The notes under the pieces are model-generated. The model was not told where the DNA came from. It did not search any database and was given only the letters and a program-made list of their open reading frames with translations. A stretch of 64,000 nucleotides of DNA from positions 153,508 to 217,507 of the forward strand of contig CALYQD010000003.1 of the NCBI GenBank assembly GCA_945280365.1, given 5' to 3'. Below, one piece after another: positions 46,071 to 55,699 of the stretch (position 1 is its first letter; each line of letters begins with the position of its first letter). The position numbers and the translations under genes are program-made. The DNA comes from an uncultured Apibacter sp. (lineage in GTDB: Bacteria; Bacteroidota; Bacteroidia; Flavobacteriales; Weeksellaceae).

Positions 46071-47321
46071 TTATTCTGTTCTTAATGCATCAATAGGCTT
46101 AATTTGTACAGCTCTTTGTGCCGGTATTAATCCGATAAACAACCCTAAACTTACCATTAAAATTAGGGCGGCTAATACGTTCCATATATTTACAGTTGGG
46201 TTATAGAACGGAAACTTCGGATTGGCTTCTCCCATAAAAGAGCTCATACCTATTAAGAGTAACACTCCCAAAATAAATCCAAGAAGTCCGGAAAGAACAG
46301 TTAAGAAAACACTCTCCATAAGAATTTGTGTTCTTATTTCTGCGGGTTTTGCTCCTAATGCTCTTCGAATACCAATCTCTAAAGTTCTTTCTTTAACTGT
46401 GATCAATAATATATTGGAAATTGCTACTACCCCGGCAAGGATCGTTAATCCACCAACGAACCAAGTAAGTATTTGTAATCCTTTTAAGAAATTAGTTAAT
46501 TTTCTAAAATTTTCGGCAAAATTCCAAGCTCCAAATGCTTTTTCATCGGTTGGAGCAACGTCGTATTTTTTTCTTAAAGCTGCTTTAATTTTTTCCTCAA
46601 CTATATTTACGTTATACTGTGGCTTAATGGAAATTACCATCCAGTTTACTTTATCTCCTTGATTATATATTTTTTGATAGGTATTAAAAGGAATATAAAC
46701 TACATCTTCTTGTAAAAATCCTGAATTGGGATTTCTATATACTCCCACTACTTGAAAATATATTCCATTGATTTTAATATATTGACCTATAGCATTTTCC
46801 TCATGATTAAATAATTGTTCATATACTTCTTTACCAATGATAGTTACCTTTTTTTTCTGAATATCATCTTCTTCATTTAATAATCTTCCGGTTATCAATT
46901 GTTTTTTTTGAACTTTGGAAACTGAAGCAAAATCTCCAAAAACGGTGAAATTTTTACTTTTATTTTTTCGATTAATAACGCTTTGTTCTGATTCTGCCGC
47001 ACTTCTCGGCACTACAAAATCTATTTCTGGAATTTGTTTTTTTAAGTATTCCTCATCATCTAAATGAATGATTAAATCCCTTCCTCTAGGATAACCTTTA
47101 TAGGGTTCTCCAGTAGATCCTCCCCATAGAAATATACTATTCGTTGCATATCCGTCGAAAATTTTGTAAAATCCATTTTCAGCACCTTTGGCAGCTCCAA
47201 GAAGAAATACATATAGAAACATACCCCAGGCTACACCTATCATTGTCAAAATCGTGCGTAACTTATTTTTACTGAGAGTATGGTAAATTTCAACCCATGT
47301 TTCTCTATCGAAAATTTGCAT
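46071..47321 (-). CDS. MacB-like ABC transporter permease (second)
   Basis: 416 residues: an N-terminal helix (about 22-42), a periplasmic MacB_PCD domain (about 45-255) and three C-terminal helices of the FtsX type (about 290-410, with GLTILAGVVAISNILLITVKERTLEIGIRRALGA). This is the mechanotransmission architecture of MacB/LolE. It starts 33 bp after the first permease, with which it probably forms a heterodimer. It has no fused ATPase; the ATPase is the separate gene at 48595. Confidence 0.88.
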   Translation of the reverse strand: MQIFDRETWVEIYHTLSKNKLRTILTMIGVAWGMFLYVFLLGAAKGAENGFYKIFDGYATNSIFLWGGSTGEPYKGYPRGRDLIIHLDDEEYLKKQIPEIDFVVPRSAAESEQSVINRKNKSKNFTVFGDFASVSKVQKKQLITGRLLNEEDDIQKKKVTIIGKEVYEQLFNHEENAIGQYIKINGIYFQVVGVYRNPNSGFLQEDVVYIPFNTYQKIYNQGDKVNWMVISIKPQYNVNIVEEKIKAALRKKYDVAPTDEKAFGAWNFAENFRKLTNFLKGLQILTWFVGGLTILAGVVAISNILLITVKERTLEIGIRRALGAKPAEIRTQILMESVFLTVLSGLLGFILGVLLLIGMSSFMGEANPKFPFYNPTVNIWNVLAALILMVSLGLFIGLIPAQRAVQIKPIDALRTE

Positions 47322-47354
47322 CTTTATAGTTTATAATTTATTTTATTAAATAAT

Positions 47355-48584
47355 TTAGTCTGAACTTAATGCTTCAATCGGTTTAATTTTTGCAGCTTTT
47401 CTAGCCGGAATAAATCCTGCTATAGAGCCAAAAGTTATTAAAGATAATGTTGCAAAAAACAATAATTCTTTGCTTACAGAAGGATCAACAATAAGATAAG
47501 TTGATAGGTTATTTCCTATTAAATATAAAGTTAAGCTACCTAAAGCAACACCAGTAATTCCGGAAAGAACTGTTATAAAAATAGATTCTTGTAATATTAA
47601 TCCAACTATACTTAAAGGACGTGCTCCCAAGGCTTTTCTAATTCCAATTTCTTTAGTTCTTTCTTTGACTATATAAACCATTATATTACTGATACCTATA
47701 ATTCCGGCCATTATAGTACCAAATCCAATAAACATAACTAAAGATGAAATAACCATGAAAAAAGAATAGGTATCTTCCATATTCTGAGCTCTATTTCTGA
47801 TAACCAATCCGGTTCTATCTGAAGGAGATATTTTTAATTTGGTGCGTAAGGTTTTTTCAATTTCGTCACCTAATTTTACAGCCACGCTAGGCTCCATATC
47901 GGATAAATAAGCTACATCTATTTGACTTACTTCATCAGTATTTTTTTTGAGAATTTGTAAGGTAGTTATTGGTATGTAAATTATTCGCTCATCATTATCT
48001 CCTCCTTCATCGCTAAATATTCCAACAACCTTATAATTTATGCCTCCGATATTGATATATTTACCTAAGGCTTTTTCATTTTTAAAAAGATCCTTTTCAA
48101 CTAAACGCCCAATTACAGCGAATTTTGTCTTATTATTAATGTCTGATTGATTTAAGAATCGTCCTGAAGTAACGATTGCTTTTTCAATATATTGCTTATC
48201 CGGATATGTAGCTTGTACTGTATATATGCCCGAACTTGTTTTATAAATTACATTCTCAGGTTGTGTTATAGTAGCCGTTTTATATTCTAATTCATGATTA
48301 TATTCTTTCCTAACGAGATCAAAATCTTCATTTTTAAGGGTAATATTCCTATTTTGTTGTAAACCTAAATATGCCTCAGTAGTTTTTCCGGGAATTATAT
48401 TAATAGTACTGGAAGAGTCTAATATAAAATCACGGGAAAACCCGTTTTTTAAACCATTACCGAATCCAAAAAGTATAATAAAGATAAATAACCCTAAAGA
48501 TATTGTAAATCCGGAAAGAAAAGTTCTTAATTTATTCTGCTTAATAGAATAAAATATTTCTTGCCAGCGATCTATACTAAACAT
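47355..48584 (-). CDS. MacB-like ABC transporter permease (first)
   Basis: 409 residues with the same layout as its downstream neighbour: one N-terminal helix, a periplasmic domain, and the FtsX domain near the C terminus (IMVYIVKERTKEIGIRKALGARPLSI). The two are diverged, so this is an old gene pair. It starts 10 bp after the ATPase gene. Substrate could be an antimicrobial, lipoprotein or peptide; not determined by sequence. Confidence 0.88.
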   Translation of the reverse strand: MFSIDRWQEIFYSIKQNKLRTFLSGFTISLGLFIFIILFGFGNGLKNGFSRDFILDSSSTINIIPGKTTEAYLGLQQNRNITLKNEDFDLVRKEYNHELEYKTATITQPENVIYKTSSGIYTVQATYPDKQYIEKAIVTSGRFLNQSDINNKTKFAVIGRLVEKDLFKNEKALGKYINIGGINYKVVGIFSDEGGDNDERIIYIPITTLQILKKNTDEVSQIDVAYLSDMEPSVAVKLGDEIEKTLRTKLKISPSDRTGLVIRNRAQNMEDTYSFFMVISSLVMFIGFGTIMAGIIGISNIMVYIVKERTKEIGIRKALGARPLSIVGLILQESIFITVLSGITGVALGSLTLYLIGNNLSTYLIVDPSVSKELLFFATLSLITFGSIAGFIPARKAAKIKPIEALSSD

Positions 48585-48594
48585 AGTTAATAAT

Positions 48595-49290
48595 TTATAC
48601 TAAAACTTCTTGATTAATACATTCATCTCTTTCAATAATTCCATCTTTTAAATGAACAACTCTCTTACATTGCTTAGCCACATCAGGTTCATGTGTTACT
48701 ATTAAAATAGTTTTTCCTTCATTATTAATTTTTTGTAGAAATTTTATTACATCATAAGTTGTCTGACTATCTAATGCTCCGGTAGGCTCATCTGCTAAAA
48801 TTACTTTGGGATGCGTTACCAAGGCACGTGCAATGGCAACCCTTTGTTTTTGTCCTCCCGACAATTCATTTGGCATGTGATCAGCTCTATCATCTAGACC
48901 TACCATTTTTAAATACTCCATTGCTCGAGCATTTCTTTCTGAACGTTTTACTTTTTGGTAATATAAAGGTAGAGCAACATTTTCCATTGCATTTTTAAAG
49001 CTTATAAGATTAAAAGATTGGAAAACAAAACCTAAAAATTTGTTTCTGTAATCCGCTGCCTTTGCCTCACTTAAATCTTTTTCTATTTTAACTCCATCCA
49101 AAAGATATTCTCCTTCATCCGCATAATCCAATATACCCAATATATTCAACAATGTCGATTTACCAGATCCGGAAGACCCCATTATCGCAACCATCTCTCC
49201 TTCCTCTATTTCAAGATTAATCCCTTTCAATACATGTAATTTATTATGTCCAATGTCATAATATTTATGTATGTTTTTCAATGAAATCAT
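48595..49290 (-). CDS. ABC transporter ATP-binding protein, MacB/LolD type
   Basis: 231 residues with Walker A ([12 protein letters not shown], near 38), the signature [15 protein letters not shown], Walker B with the LolD/MacB-type [12 protein letters not shown], and the H-loop VTHEPDVA. First gene of a three-gene exporter unit with two permeases. No periplasmic adaptor (MacA/HlyD) gene is seen in the window. Confidence 0.93.
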   Translation of the reverse strand: MISLKNIHKYYDIGHNKLHVLKGINLEIEEGEMVAIMGSSGSGKSTLLNILGILDYADEGEYLLDGVKIEKDLSEAKAADYRNKFLGFVFQSFNLISFKNAMENVALPLYYQKVKRSERNARAMEYLKMVGLDDRADHMPNELSGGQKQRVAIARALVTHPKVILADEPTGALDSQTTYDVIKFLQKINNEGKTILIVTHEPDVAKQCKRVVHLKDGIIERDECINQEVLV

Positions 49291-49610
49291 GTCATTTACA
49301 ATTGTAATTACTAATTTGTATGTTTTAACAGCAAATTGTTACATTTAACATTAAATTTAGAAGATCATTTATAAGGCTGTTTTAAGTATTCACACCTAAT
49401 TTAATAATCTAATTGAAATATTTCACCATAAACAATATAAAATACATATTATTTAATATATATTGTTATTTTATCATATAAAACTCTATCGTATATATTT
49501 TTATATTTTTTAAATTACAATTTAGCTTATCCAATTTAAAAATTATAATTTATTTTACAAAAAAAAGAGATCCTGATTCAGATCTCTTTAAATATAAACG
49601 ATATAAAATT
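49291..49610. other. Intergenic region between fabD and the ABC exporter
   Basis: 320 bp, A/T-rich, holding the fabD terminator at its left end. No gene, repeat or RNA is seen. Confidence 0.6.
49564..49589 (-). terminator. Terminator of fabD
   Basis: AAAGAGATC/GATCTCTTT stem (49564-49572 with 49581-49589), 8-nt loop, followed on the minus strand by a run of T. About 22 bp after the stop. Confidence 0.85.
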
Positions 49611-50498
49611 TTAATTTGATAAAGAGGTAACTTCCACTGTATTGTCAATTTTTTTAATCAAACCTTGTAAAACTTTACCCGGTCCTGTTTCTACAAATAC
49701 GTCACAATTGTCTTGTATCATATTTCGTATAGTTTTAGTCCAGTTTACGGGAGACGTTAATTGCTTTATAAGATTTTCTTTTATTTCATCTATATGGGTC
49801 ACAGCTTTACTCGTATAATTCTGATAGATGGGTACACTTGGAGTATTAAATTTGGTTTTTAATATAATATCTTCCAATCTTTTCTGGGCACTACTCATTA
49901 GAGGTGAATGAAAGGCACCACTTACCGGAAGCATAATTGCTCGTTTAGCTCCTTTTTCTTTTAGTAGTTCACATGCATGTTTTACAGCCGAAGTATGACC
50001 GGAAATCACAATCTGTCCGGGACAATTGTAATTTGCAGGGACAACTAAATTTTTTTCAGTGGAAATTTCATTACAAACAGACTCTACAACGCTATCTTCT
50101 AATCCGATAATAGCAGCCATTGAAGAAGGATTTTCCTCGCAGGCGTCCTGCATTGCCAAAGCTCTTTCATATACCAATCTCAACCCACTATCAAAAGAAA
50201 GGACCCCATTACCTACTAAAGCTGAAAATTCACCAAGGGAATGGCCGGCAACCATTTCAATTCTGGAATTTTCATTTACTTTTGCTGAAGCTATGGAATA
50301 AATAAAAATAGCTGGTTGGGTAACCTTGGTTTGGATGAGTTGTTCTACGGTTCCATTAAACATAATATCAATGATATTGAATCCCAGTATATCATTTGCT
50401 GAGTTCATCATTTCTTTAATATCTGCTCGGCTCTCATATATTTCTTTTCCCATGCCTGGAAACTGAGACCCCTGTCCGGGAAATACTAATGAATTCAT
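49611..50498 (-). CDS. fabD: Malonyl-CoA:ACP transacylase
   Basis: Moves malonyl from CoA to acyl carrier protein for fatty acid synthesis. The 295 residues show FPGQGSQFPGMG (6-17), the nucleophile motif GHSLGEFSALV (Ser87), and GAFHSPLM with the catalytic His near 200, then ETGPGKVLQGL. Normal length. Downstream of the LysM gene, 52 bp away. Confidence 0.95.
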   Translation of the reverse strand: MNSLVFPGQGSQFPGMGKEIYESRADIKEMMNSANDILGFNIIDIMFNGTVEQLIQTKVTQPAIFIYSIASAKVNENSRIEMVAGHSLGEFSALVGNGVLSFDSGLRLVYERALAMQDACEENPSSMAAIIGLEDSVVESVCNEISTEKNLVVPANYNCPGQIVISGHTSAVKHACELLKEKGAKRAIMLPVSGAFHSPLMSSAQKRLEDIILKTKFNTPSVPIYQNYTSKAVTHIDEIKENLIKQLTSPVNWTKTIRNMIQDNCDVFVETGPGKVLQGLIKKIDNTVEVTSLSN

Positions 50499-50550
50499 TA
50501 ATCTTTTTTAATATTAAGTATTTTATTGTTTTTATTTTATTTGTTTATTA

Positions 50551-52212
50551 TTACTTTAATAATTTTATAAGTCTTGCTTCTTGATTTACCCACGCTCCAT
50601 TTTTCTTAATCCTTCTAAAAGAATATTTATTGCTTACTTGTTTAGTTTCTACCTTCATTATTGAATTGGATAAGTTACCTTTCTCATCCACTCGACTAAG
50701 GATATCATAGGTAACATCAAAACCGGCTATCGCATATTTATCCGGCATATGACAATATTCTTTCGTATACATTTTCAGCATTTTTTGTTCATTAAATCCA
50801 TATTCATTTACATAATTGGTATCTAAATAAAGTAAACCTAAGTCTAGAAGCTTTTCTTCATATTTACTATTATCAAATAAAGATGAATAAAATAAAGATA
50901 TTGGATTAACCTGATTGGATTGATACATTACAATTGTATCTAAATATTTATTTACAATAGGTTCTTGGTTTGAAAATAAAATTGCATAAATCTTATTATA
51001 TTCGTTGGTTACAAGATTTCTATCCGGTATAATATCCTCAGCGTTTTTAGTTAAAACAATTTCAGCATTACTACTTTTTTCCTTCACTAATGATTGAAAA
51101 TACATAGCAGCTTTATAATGATCGTCATCATATAAAATATACACTTTTTCATCTGCATATTTTTTCATCATTTCATCAACTATTTTTTCAACTAAAATTT
51201 GATCTTTGGTATTATATAAAATCAAATTTTCATAATCATCTAAATCATCACTTGAGGAAAACGGCGATATTATAGGGACCTTTTTAATTTTTTCTGTAAT
51301 TGCTAAGAGATCAGATTTGAATAAAGGTCCAATAATTAAGTTAGTATTTGAGAAATTATATGTGTTTATTATTTCCTGATATTCTTTATTATTACTACTG
51401 TCAAATATTTTAACATGAATTTTTTTTCCTTTATTGGATAACGAATCCATAGCTAATTTAACACCGGAATAAAATTGGGTTGCAATTCTCTTTTCTGCGT
51501 TGTTTGAAGTTTCTCCTGTATGGAATGGTAAAAACATAACTATGTTTACCCCCTCTTTTTTGAACTCTAGATCAGATACTGTCTCTGATTTATTATTGTT
51601 TAAATTGATCGGCTCTTTTTCTTCCCCATTATTTACTCTTGTTTCAGTTTGATTTAAATTATTCGCACCTACTTTTTCATCTTTAGATTCTGAATTAACA
51701 TTTTTAGGTTCATTGCGAGTATTTTGATCATTTTGATTGTAAACATGGCTATAAGTGATTTTGTCCTGAACTTTTGAATTATTAGGAATTTTCAGAACTT
51801 CTCCTATTTTAGGGCCATTTTTATCTAATGATGGATTTAAACTTTTTATAGCTTTAATGGTAGTATTATATTTTTTACTTAGTCCATATAAAGTTTGTTT
51901 GGGCTCAACGGTAATAAAAATATACTCTGAATTCTCCTCATTTTGTTTACGTTGTAAATTTATTGATGAATCGTATTCGGAAATTCTATTTAAATTTGAT
52001 GGCGTGCTTTTATCCGGAATAACTAGTATATCTCCTATTTGCAGCGCACGATTATTCAGTTGAGGATTTGCTTTCTTTAAATCTTCAATTGAAACATTAT
52101 ATTTTTTGCTCAACCCATATAGTGTTTCTTTCGCAACTACAGTATGATGCTGTTGCGAAAGCATAAAGGAACTTATAAATAATAATAGCAGCGTATTAAA
52201 TTGCTTTTTCAT
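50551..52212 (-). CDS. LysM-repeat protein with a type I periplasmic-binding fold
   Basis: Start is taken at the second Met (position 52212): MKKQFNTLLLLFISSFMLSQ is a clean signal peptide, and TACATTTG, a -7-like element, spans the upstream ATG at 52233. The mature protein has two LysM domains (about 24-67 and 97-140, each with ETLYGLSKKYN or QTLYGLSKKYN), a low-complexity linker rich in Asn/Glu/Lys (about 150-220), then a receptor-family ligand-binding-like domain (about 225-545, NIVMFLPFHTGET, FYSGVKLAMDSL, NLIIGPLF). LysM would hold it to peptidoglycan. The bound ligand is unknown. Follows bshC by 32 bp. Confidence 0.82.
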   Translation of the reverse strand: MKKQFNTLLLLFISSFMLSQQHHTVVAKETLYGLSKKYNVSIEDLKKANPQLNNRALQIGDILVIPDKSTPSNLNRISEYDSSINLQRKQNEENSEYIFITVEPKQTLYGLSKKYNTTIKAIKSLNPSLDKNGPKIGEVLKIPNNSKVQDKITYSHVYNQNDQNTRNEPKNVNSESKDEKVGANNLNQTETRVNNGEEKEPINLNNNKSETVSDLEFKKEGVNIVMFLPFHTGETSNNAEKRIATQFYSGVKLAMDSLSNKGKKIHVKIFDSSNNKEYQEIINTYNFSNTNLIIGPLFKSDLLAITEKIKKVPIISPFSSSDDLDDYENLILYNTKDQILVEKIVDEMMKKYADEKVYILYDDDHYKAAMYFQSLVKEKSSNAEIVLTKNAEDIIPDRNLVTNEYNKIYAILFSNQEPIVNKYLDTIVMYQSNQVNPISLFYSSLFDNSKYEEKLLDLGLLYLDTNYVNEYGFNEQKMLKMYTKEYCHMPDKYAIAGFDVTYDILSRVDEKGNLSNSIMKVETKQVSNKYSFRRIKKNGAWVNQEARLIKLLK

Positions 52213-52244
52213 TCTTAAATAACTTTGATGCAAATGTAATTAAA

Positions 52245-53846
52245 TTATTTATTTCCCTTTTCTAAATTAAAGACTGTTAATTTATTTTCGAATTCACTAG
52301 TTTCATTATAAATTCGAGCTAAAAATTCGGCTCCCATGATTGCATAGTAATAAGAAAAATTTAGAATTCTTTCCTGCCAAGTTCCATTAGGAAACATTTC
52401 ATCATACAAAGATTCAAAATTCAAAACAATTTCTTTATGCTTTAGCCTATTTGCTTTATAAAAACGTTTTTCTATTTTTTGTAATCCGTTTAATTGTTTT
52501 TTTTGTTGAGCAAGAATCATATCTTTCCAACTCGAGTCTGTATTCGAAGACTCATTTAACAAATCTTTGAATATACTTTCAAGTCGACTTTCATATTTTG
52601 AAACATCAAATTTATAAGAAGATACTTTTTCAACTATAGAATTAATTATAGATTCTTTCGGATGAAATAAATCGGTAATTTCCCAATGAAGTCGTTGCAT
52701 TTTTTTTTCTTGATTGGTGCTTGTCAACAAGAATGAATTTCTCGGTATTAGAATTGGAAAAGAAATTTTTTGTTCCATAAAATATTCTTTCAATTCCAAC
52801 CAATAAGCAATTTCAGCATTCCCTCCTACATAAGCAACATTTGGCAATAATACTTCTTGATATACGGGTCTCATTAAAGCATTAGGGCTAAAATTTTCAG
52901 GCTTATTATCAATTTCATCAAGTATTTCACTCTCACTAAAATTTTTGCAACTTCCTAAAATATAATACCTTCCATTCGTTTCATCAATACGATTTCTTTC
53001 TTCATTATTATGATAAAAGAAATTAATTTTTCTTGGATTTACCTGAATTTTATAATTTTTATCTTTTAATTTATCAATGGTTTTTGAAATAGCGTGAAAT
53101 GACTTTTTTTCTTTTATATCATCTTTAATATAAGGAGTAAACAACTTTTTTAATGTTTTACTATTAGCATCAATGAAAAGTAATCCATATTCTTTAAACA
53201 ATTCATGTACTATAATACGTGTTGCATCAGAAAGTGTGGGTTCGGAAAAATAAGATTTTTCAATAATTTTTCTTAATTCTTTACCGTGAGGATAATATTT
53301 TAATTCTTCATAAAATCCGGAAAGAACTTCTTTTAAGCCTAAAGTTGAAATTTCTCCAACAAAATCATTGTGTTTCTCATTCCAGCATATCTTTTCATTT
53401 TTAAAATAAAAATGATTGATTTCCTCAAAATCATGATCTTCCGTTGCCATCCAAAAAATAGGAATGAAATTATATTCATCTTGACTTTCATTCATTGAAT
53501 CACATAACTTAATAACATGTAAAATTTTATAGATAAAATATAAAGGCCCTGTCATTAAATTAAGTTGATGTCCCGTTGTGATAGTTACTGAATTGGGATC
53601 GGCTAATTTTTTCAAATTTAATTTTTGTTTTTCACTCAATTCCAATCTATCCAACTGAGTATACATTTCTTTAACTAACGTTTCCCTATTAGTATACTTA
53701 GATGTTTTTTCTTTTGCCTGAAATAGTAAAGATTCTTTTGATAAATTTCTATCATAATAGGGTACTGTACTTTCCTTTTTATTTATATAATCTTTAATTA
53801 ATGATGAAATTCCAGGAATATCGGCAATGTTAATCTTATTTTTCAC
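52245..53846 (-). CDS. bshC: Bacillithiol biosynthesis cysteine-adding enzyme BshC
   Basis: Adds cysteine to glucosaminyl-malate in the last step of bacillithiol synthesis. The 533 residues have the family core TITTGHQLNLMTGPLYFIYK (about 90-109), IPIFWMATEDHDFEEI (about 128-143) and the C-terminal coiled coil. It indicates that this organism uses bacillithiol as a low-molecular-weight thiol. TAAATTTG (53858-53851, minus strand) with AAAA-side -33 near-match lies just before its ATG. Confidence 0.92.
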   Translation of the reverse strand: MKNKINIADIPGISSLIKDYINKKESTVPYYDRNLSKESLLFQAKEKTSKYTNRETLVKEMYTQLDRLELSEKQKLNLKKLADPNSVTITTGHQLNLMTGPLYFIYKILHVIKLCDSMNESQDEYNFIPIFWMATEDHDFEEINHFYFKNEKICWNEKHNDFVGEISTLGLKEVLSGFYEELKYYPHGKELRKIIEKSYFSEPTLSDATRIIVHELFKEYGLLFIDANSKTLKKLFTPYIKDDIKEKKSFHAISKTIDKLKDKNYKIQVNPRKINFFYHNNEERNRIDETNGRYYILGSCKNFSESEILDEIDNKPENFSPNALMRPVYQEVLLPNVAYVGGNAEIAYWLELKEYFMEQKISFPILIPRNSFLLTSTNQEKKMQRLHWEITDLFHPKESIINSIVEKVSSYKFDVSKYESRLESIFKDLLNESSNTDSSWKDMILAQQKKQLNGLQKIEKRFYKANRLKHKEIVLNFESLYDEMFPNGTWQERILNFSYYYAIMGAEFLARIYNETSEFENKLTVFNLEKGNK

Positions 53847-54307
53847 AATTCAAATTTACAATAAATTTTTTCAGATAAAAACCATACGCTTTTCTTACCA
53901 TAAATATAATGTAATTCTTGTATTTTTTATTTAAGCATATTAATTAGTTAATTCTAAAATAATTGTGCCAATATTTTTAAACAATGTTACTATCCACTTA
54001 TTATTAAATTAATTCCACCTTCTTATATAATTTTCATTCTCTTTAATAAAATTTAACTGTATTAAAAATCATTTATGAAAGTATAAAGTATAATAACATC
54101 ATTTTTTATGCAATATAGTAGTAATCACTTTAGAACTTTTTTAATGTAAAACATAGTTAATCTATTATAAAAAATATTTGTCATTTTAATACTCATTGGT
54201 TCTTATAGACATATATTTATTATTTTAGTTATAAAATAAATGTAATTGCATTTACATATTATTTATTTTTAAATAATTTATTTTTAATTTAACATTAAAA
54301 AAACCTT
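53847..54307. other. AT-rich boundary region before the type VI island
   Basis: 461 bp with no gene. It contains an imperfect 18-bp palindrome (54240-54257: ATGTAA, TGCA core, TTACAT with two mismatches) 50 bp before the truncated vgrG copy. The last 30-35 bp are related to the sequence upstream of the intact vgrG. Confidence 0.55.
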
Positions 54308-55063
54308 ATAAACCCTTTAGATAAAAAGAATTTAGTTAATTTTAATAAGGAAGATATAGCTAAAAAAATAGTCGATTCTTCCCCAATTAACGAAAAAATA
54401 AATCAAAATATCAACCATATAACCACTCCCCTTTCTCAGGCCAGTGATACTCTTGAAAACGCTAAAAAAAACATATCCAACCTCAGTGGAATCTCTACTA
54501 AATATGCAGATATCCCCGATGAAAAACTATTTAAGTCTATAGATAATTTTACTCTTACTCCACCCGAAGTTATTGAAAAGCAACTTGAAGAAAAAGCCTC
54601 TCAATTTTTTGCCAAATATGGTGGAGATTGGGCTTCTCAACTTAAAAATTCACATATTGTGTATGCTTCTATTTCTATTGATGGAGATGAAGTGTTGAAA
54701 GACAGCCATTTTACCCTTACTTTACATCAAAAGATGGCGGAGCATGATATTTTCGAGATTTCTTGTTATGCGGAGGCTTTTGGTGATAAGAATTCTTATC
54801 CGATGACTAATTCCCGTCAGCTTTTAGGTAAAAAAATATCTATTCAGCTTAAACAATATGGGCAAACTTCTTATATTTTTTCCGGTATTGTTACTGAACT
54901 TTCCAACAAGAAAATAGACGGATATAATAAGCTTTTTATCAAGGGACATGCCCCTACTATTTTATTGAAAAACGGATTGGATTGCCGGAGCTTTGAAAAC
55001 CTTGGCTTGGATGCGATAATTCAGCAGGCTACCTCGGAGTATCAATCGGAACACTCATGCTAA
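54308..55063 (+). pseudogene. Truncated vgrG duplicate, start codon lost
   Basis: Nearly identical to the first 743 bp of the intact vgrG at 55700 (about ten differences over that length, by eye), and collinear with a constant offset of 1392. The intact gene's ATG is ATA here. Identity stops sharply after 55050: the frame then runs only four more codons to a stop at 55061-55063. It would cover the N-terminal extension and part of the gp27-like domain, missing the needle. An in-frame GTG at 54659 exists but would make only 134 residues of an incomplete domain. A recent partial duplication; it might act as a recombination partner. Confidence 0.9.
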
Positions 55064-55699
55064 CGGTTTTTTACATTATTAGTTAACTTCACCTAACAAT
55101 GTAAAATTTATATCAATTGACAAAATTGAAAATAAAGATTTAGGTTTAAGTGAAAAATAGGCTTTTATGTAAGAGTAGATGGATAGTCCTTATATTGAGA
55201 TACTTGTTACTTATGAGGCTATATTGTATTATGATATAAATTGCTCAGATTGGCTAAATAAAAAATTATATCTTAATGGGAGAAAGTAAACTAAAGGGAG
55301 AAACATACAAGGTAAATCTACAGGATCTTAGTGCGCTAAGATGTGTTGCTTCAACAAATAAAATTTGAAAGTAATTCACCCCAACCAACACCAAGCATTA
55401 GGCTCTATTTACTGTGAAGTATTACTAAAATAACTAAAATTTGAAAGTAATTCAACAACTATTGCCCTTTATTTCCATGATTATACTTTATGTTGTGACG
55501 TATTATAAAAGTATTAAAATTGGAAACAATTATAATTCCTTTTTAAGATTAAGAACATTTATAACAATATTTAATTCTTGTGTAAATATAAAAAAATATA
55601 TTACACAAATACATATTGTTCTAAAATTAATTTTTTTATATTTACGACTTATATTTAATTTATATTTAGATTTTAATTTAACATAAACAAATAAATACT
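55064..55699 (+). other. Decayed region between the vgrG copies
   Basis: About 630 bp with remnants of coding sequence broken by stops and shifts. One frame reads FISIDKIENKDLGLSEK then stop (ending near 55155); a shifted frame continues GFYVRVDG; the first frame resumes with a 36-codon piece from about 55178 starting MDSPYIEILVTYEAILYYDI and ending LNGRK. Together they look like a former small protein, perhaps an immunity-like gene; this is weak inference. A 19-bp direct repeat is also here. The 3' end has the promoter region of the intact vgrG. Confidence 0.4.
55360..55454 (+). repeat. 19-bp direct repeat in the decayed region
   Basis: AAAATTTGAAAGTAATTCA occurs at 55360-55378 and again at 55436-55454, 76 bp apart. 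It could mark past recombination or insertion and loss of a module. Confidence 0.6.

Noticed and set aside
52213..52233. First ATG of the LysM gene
   Set aside because: Adds seven residues before a clear signal peptide and overlaps a -7-like element; the second Met is preferred.
54659..55063. Truncated vgrG copy as a functional short gene from GTG
   Set aside because: Would begin in the middle of a strand of the hub domain and stop at the duplication break; treated as a pseudogene.
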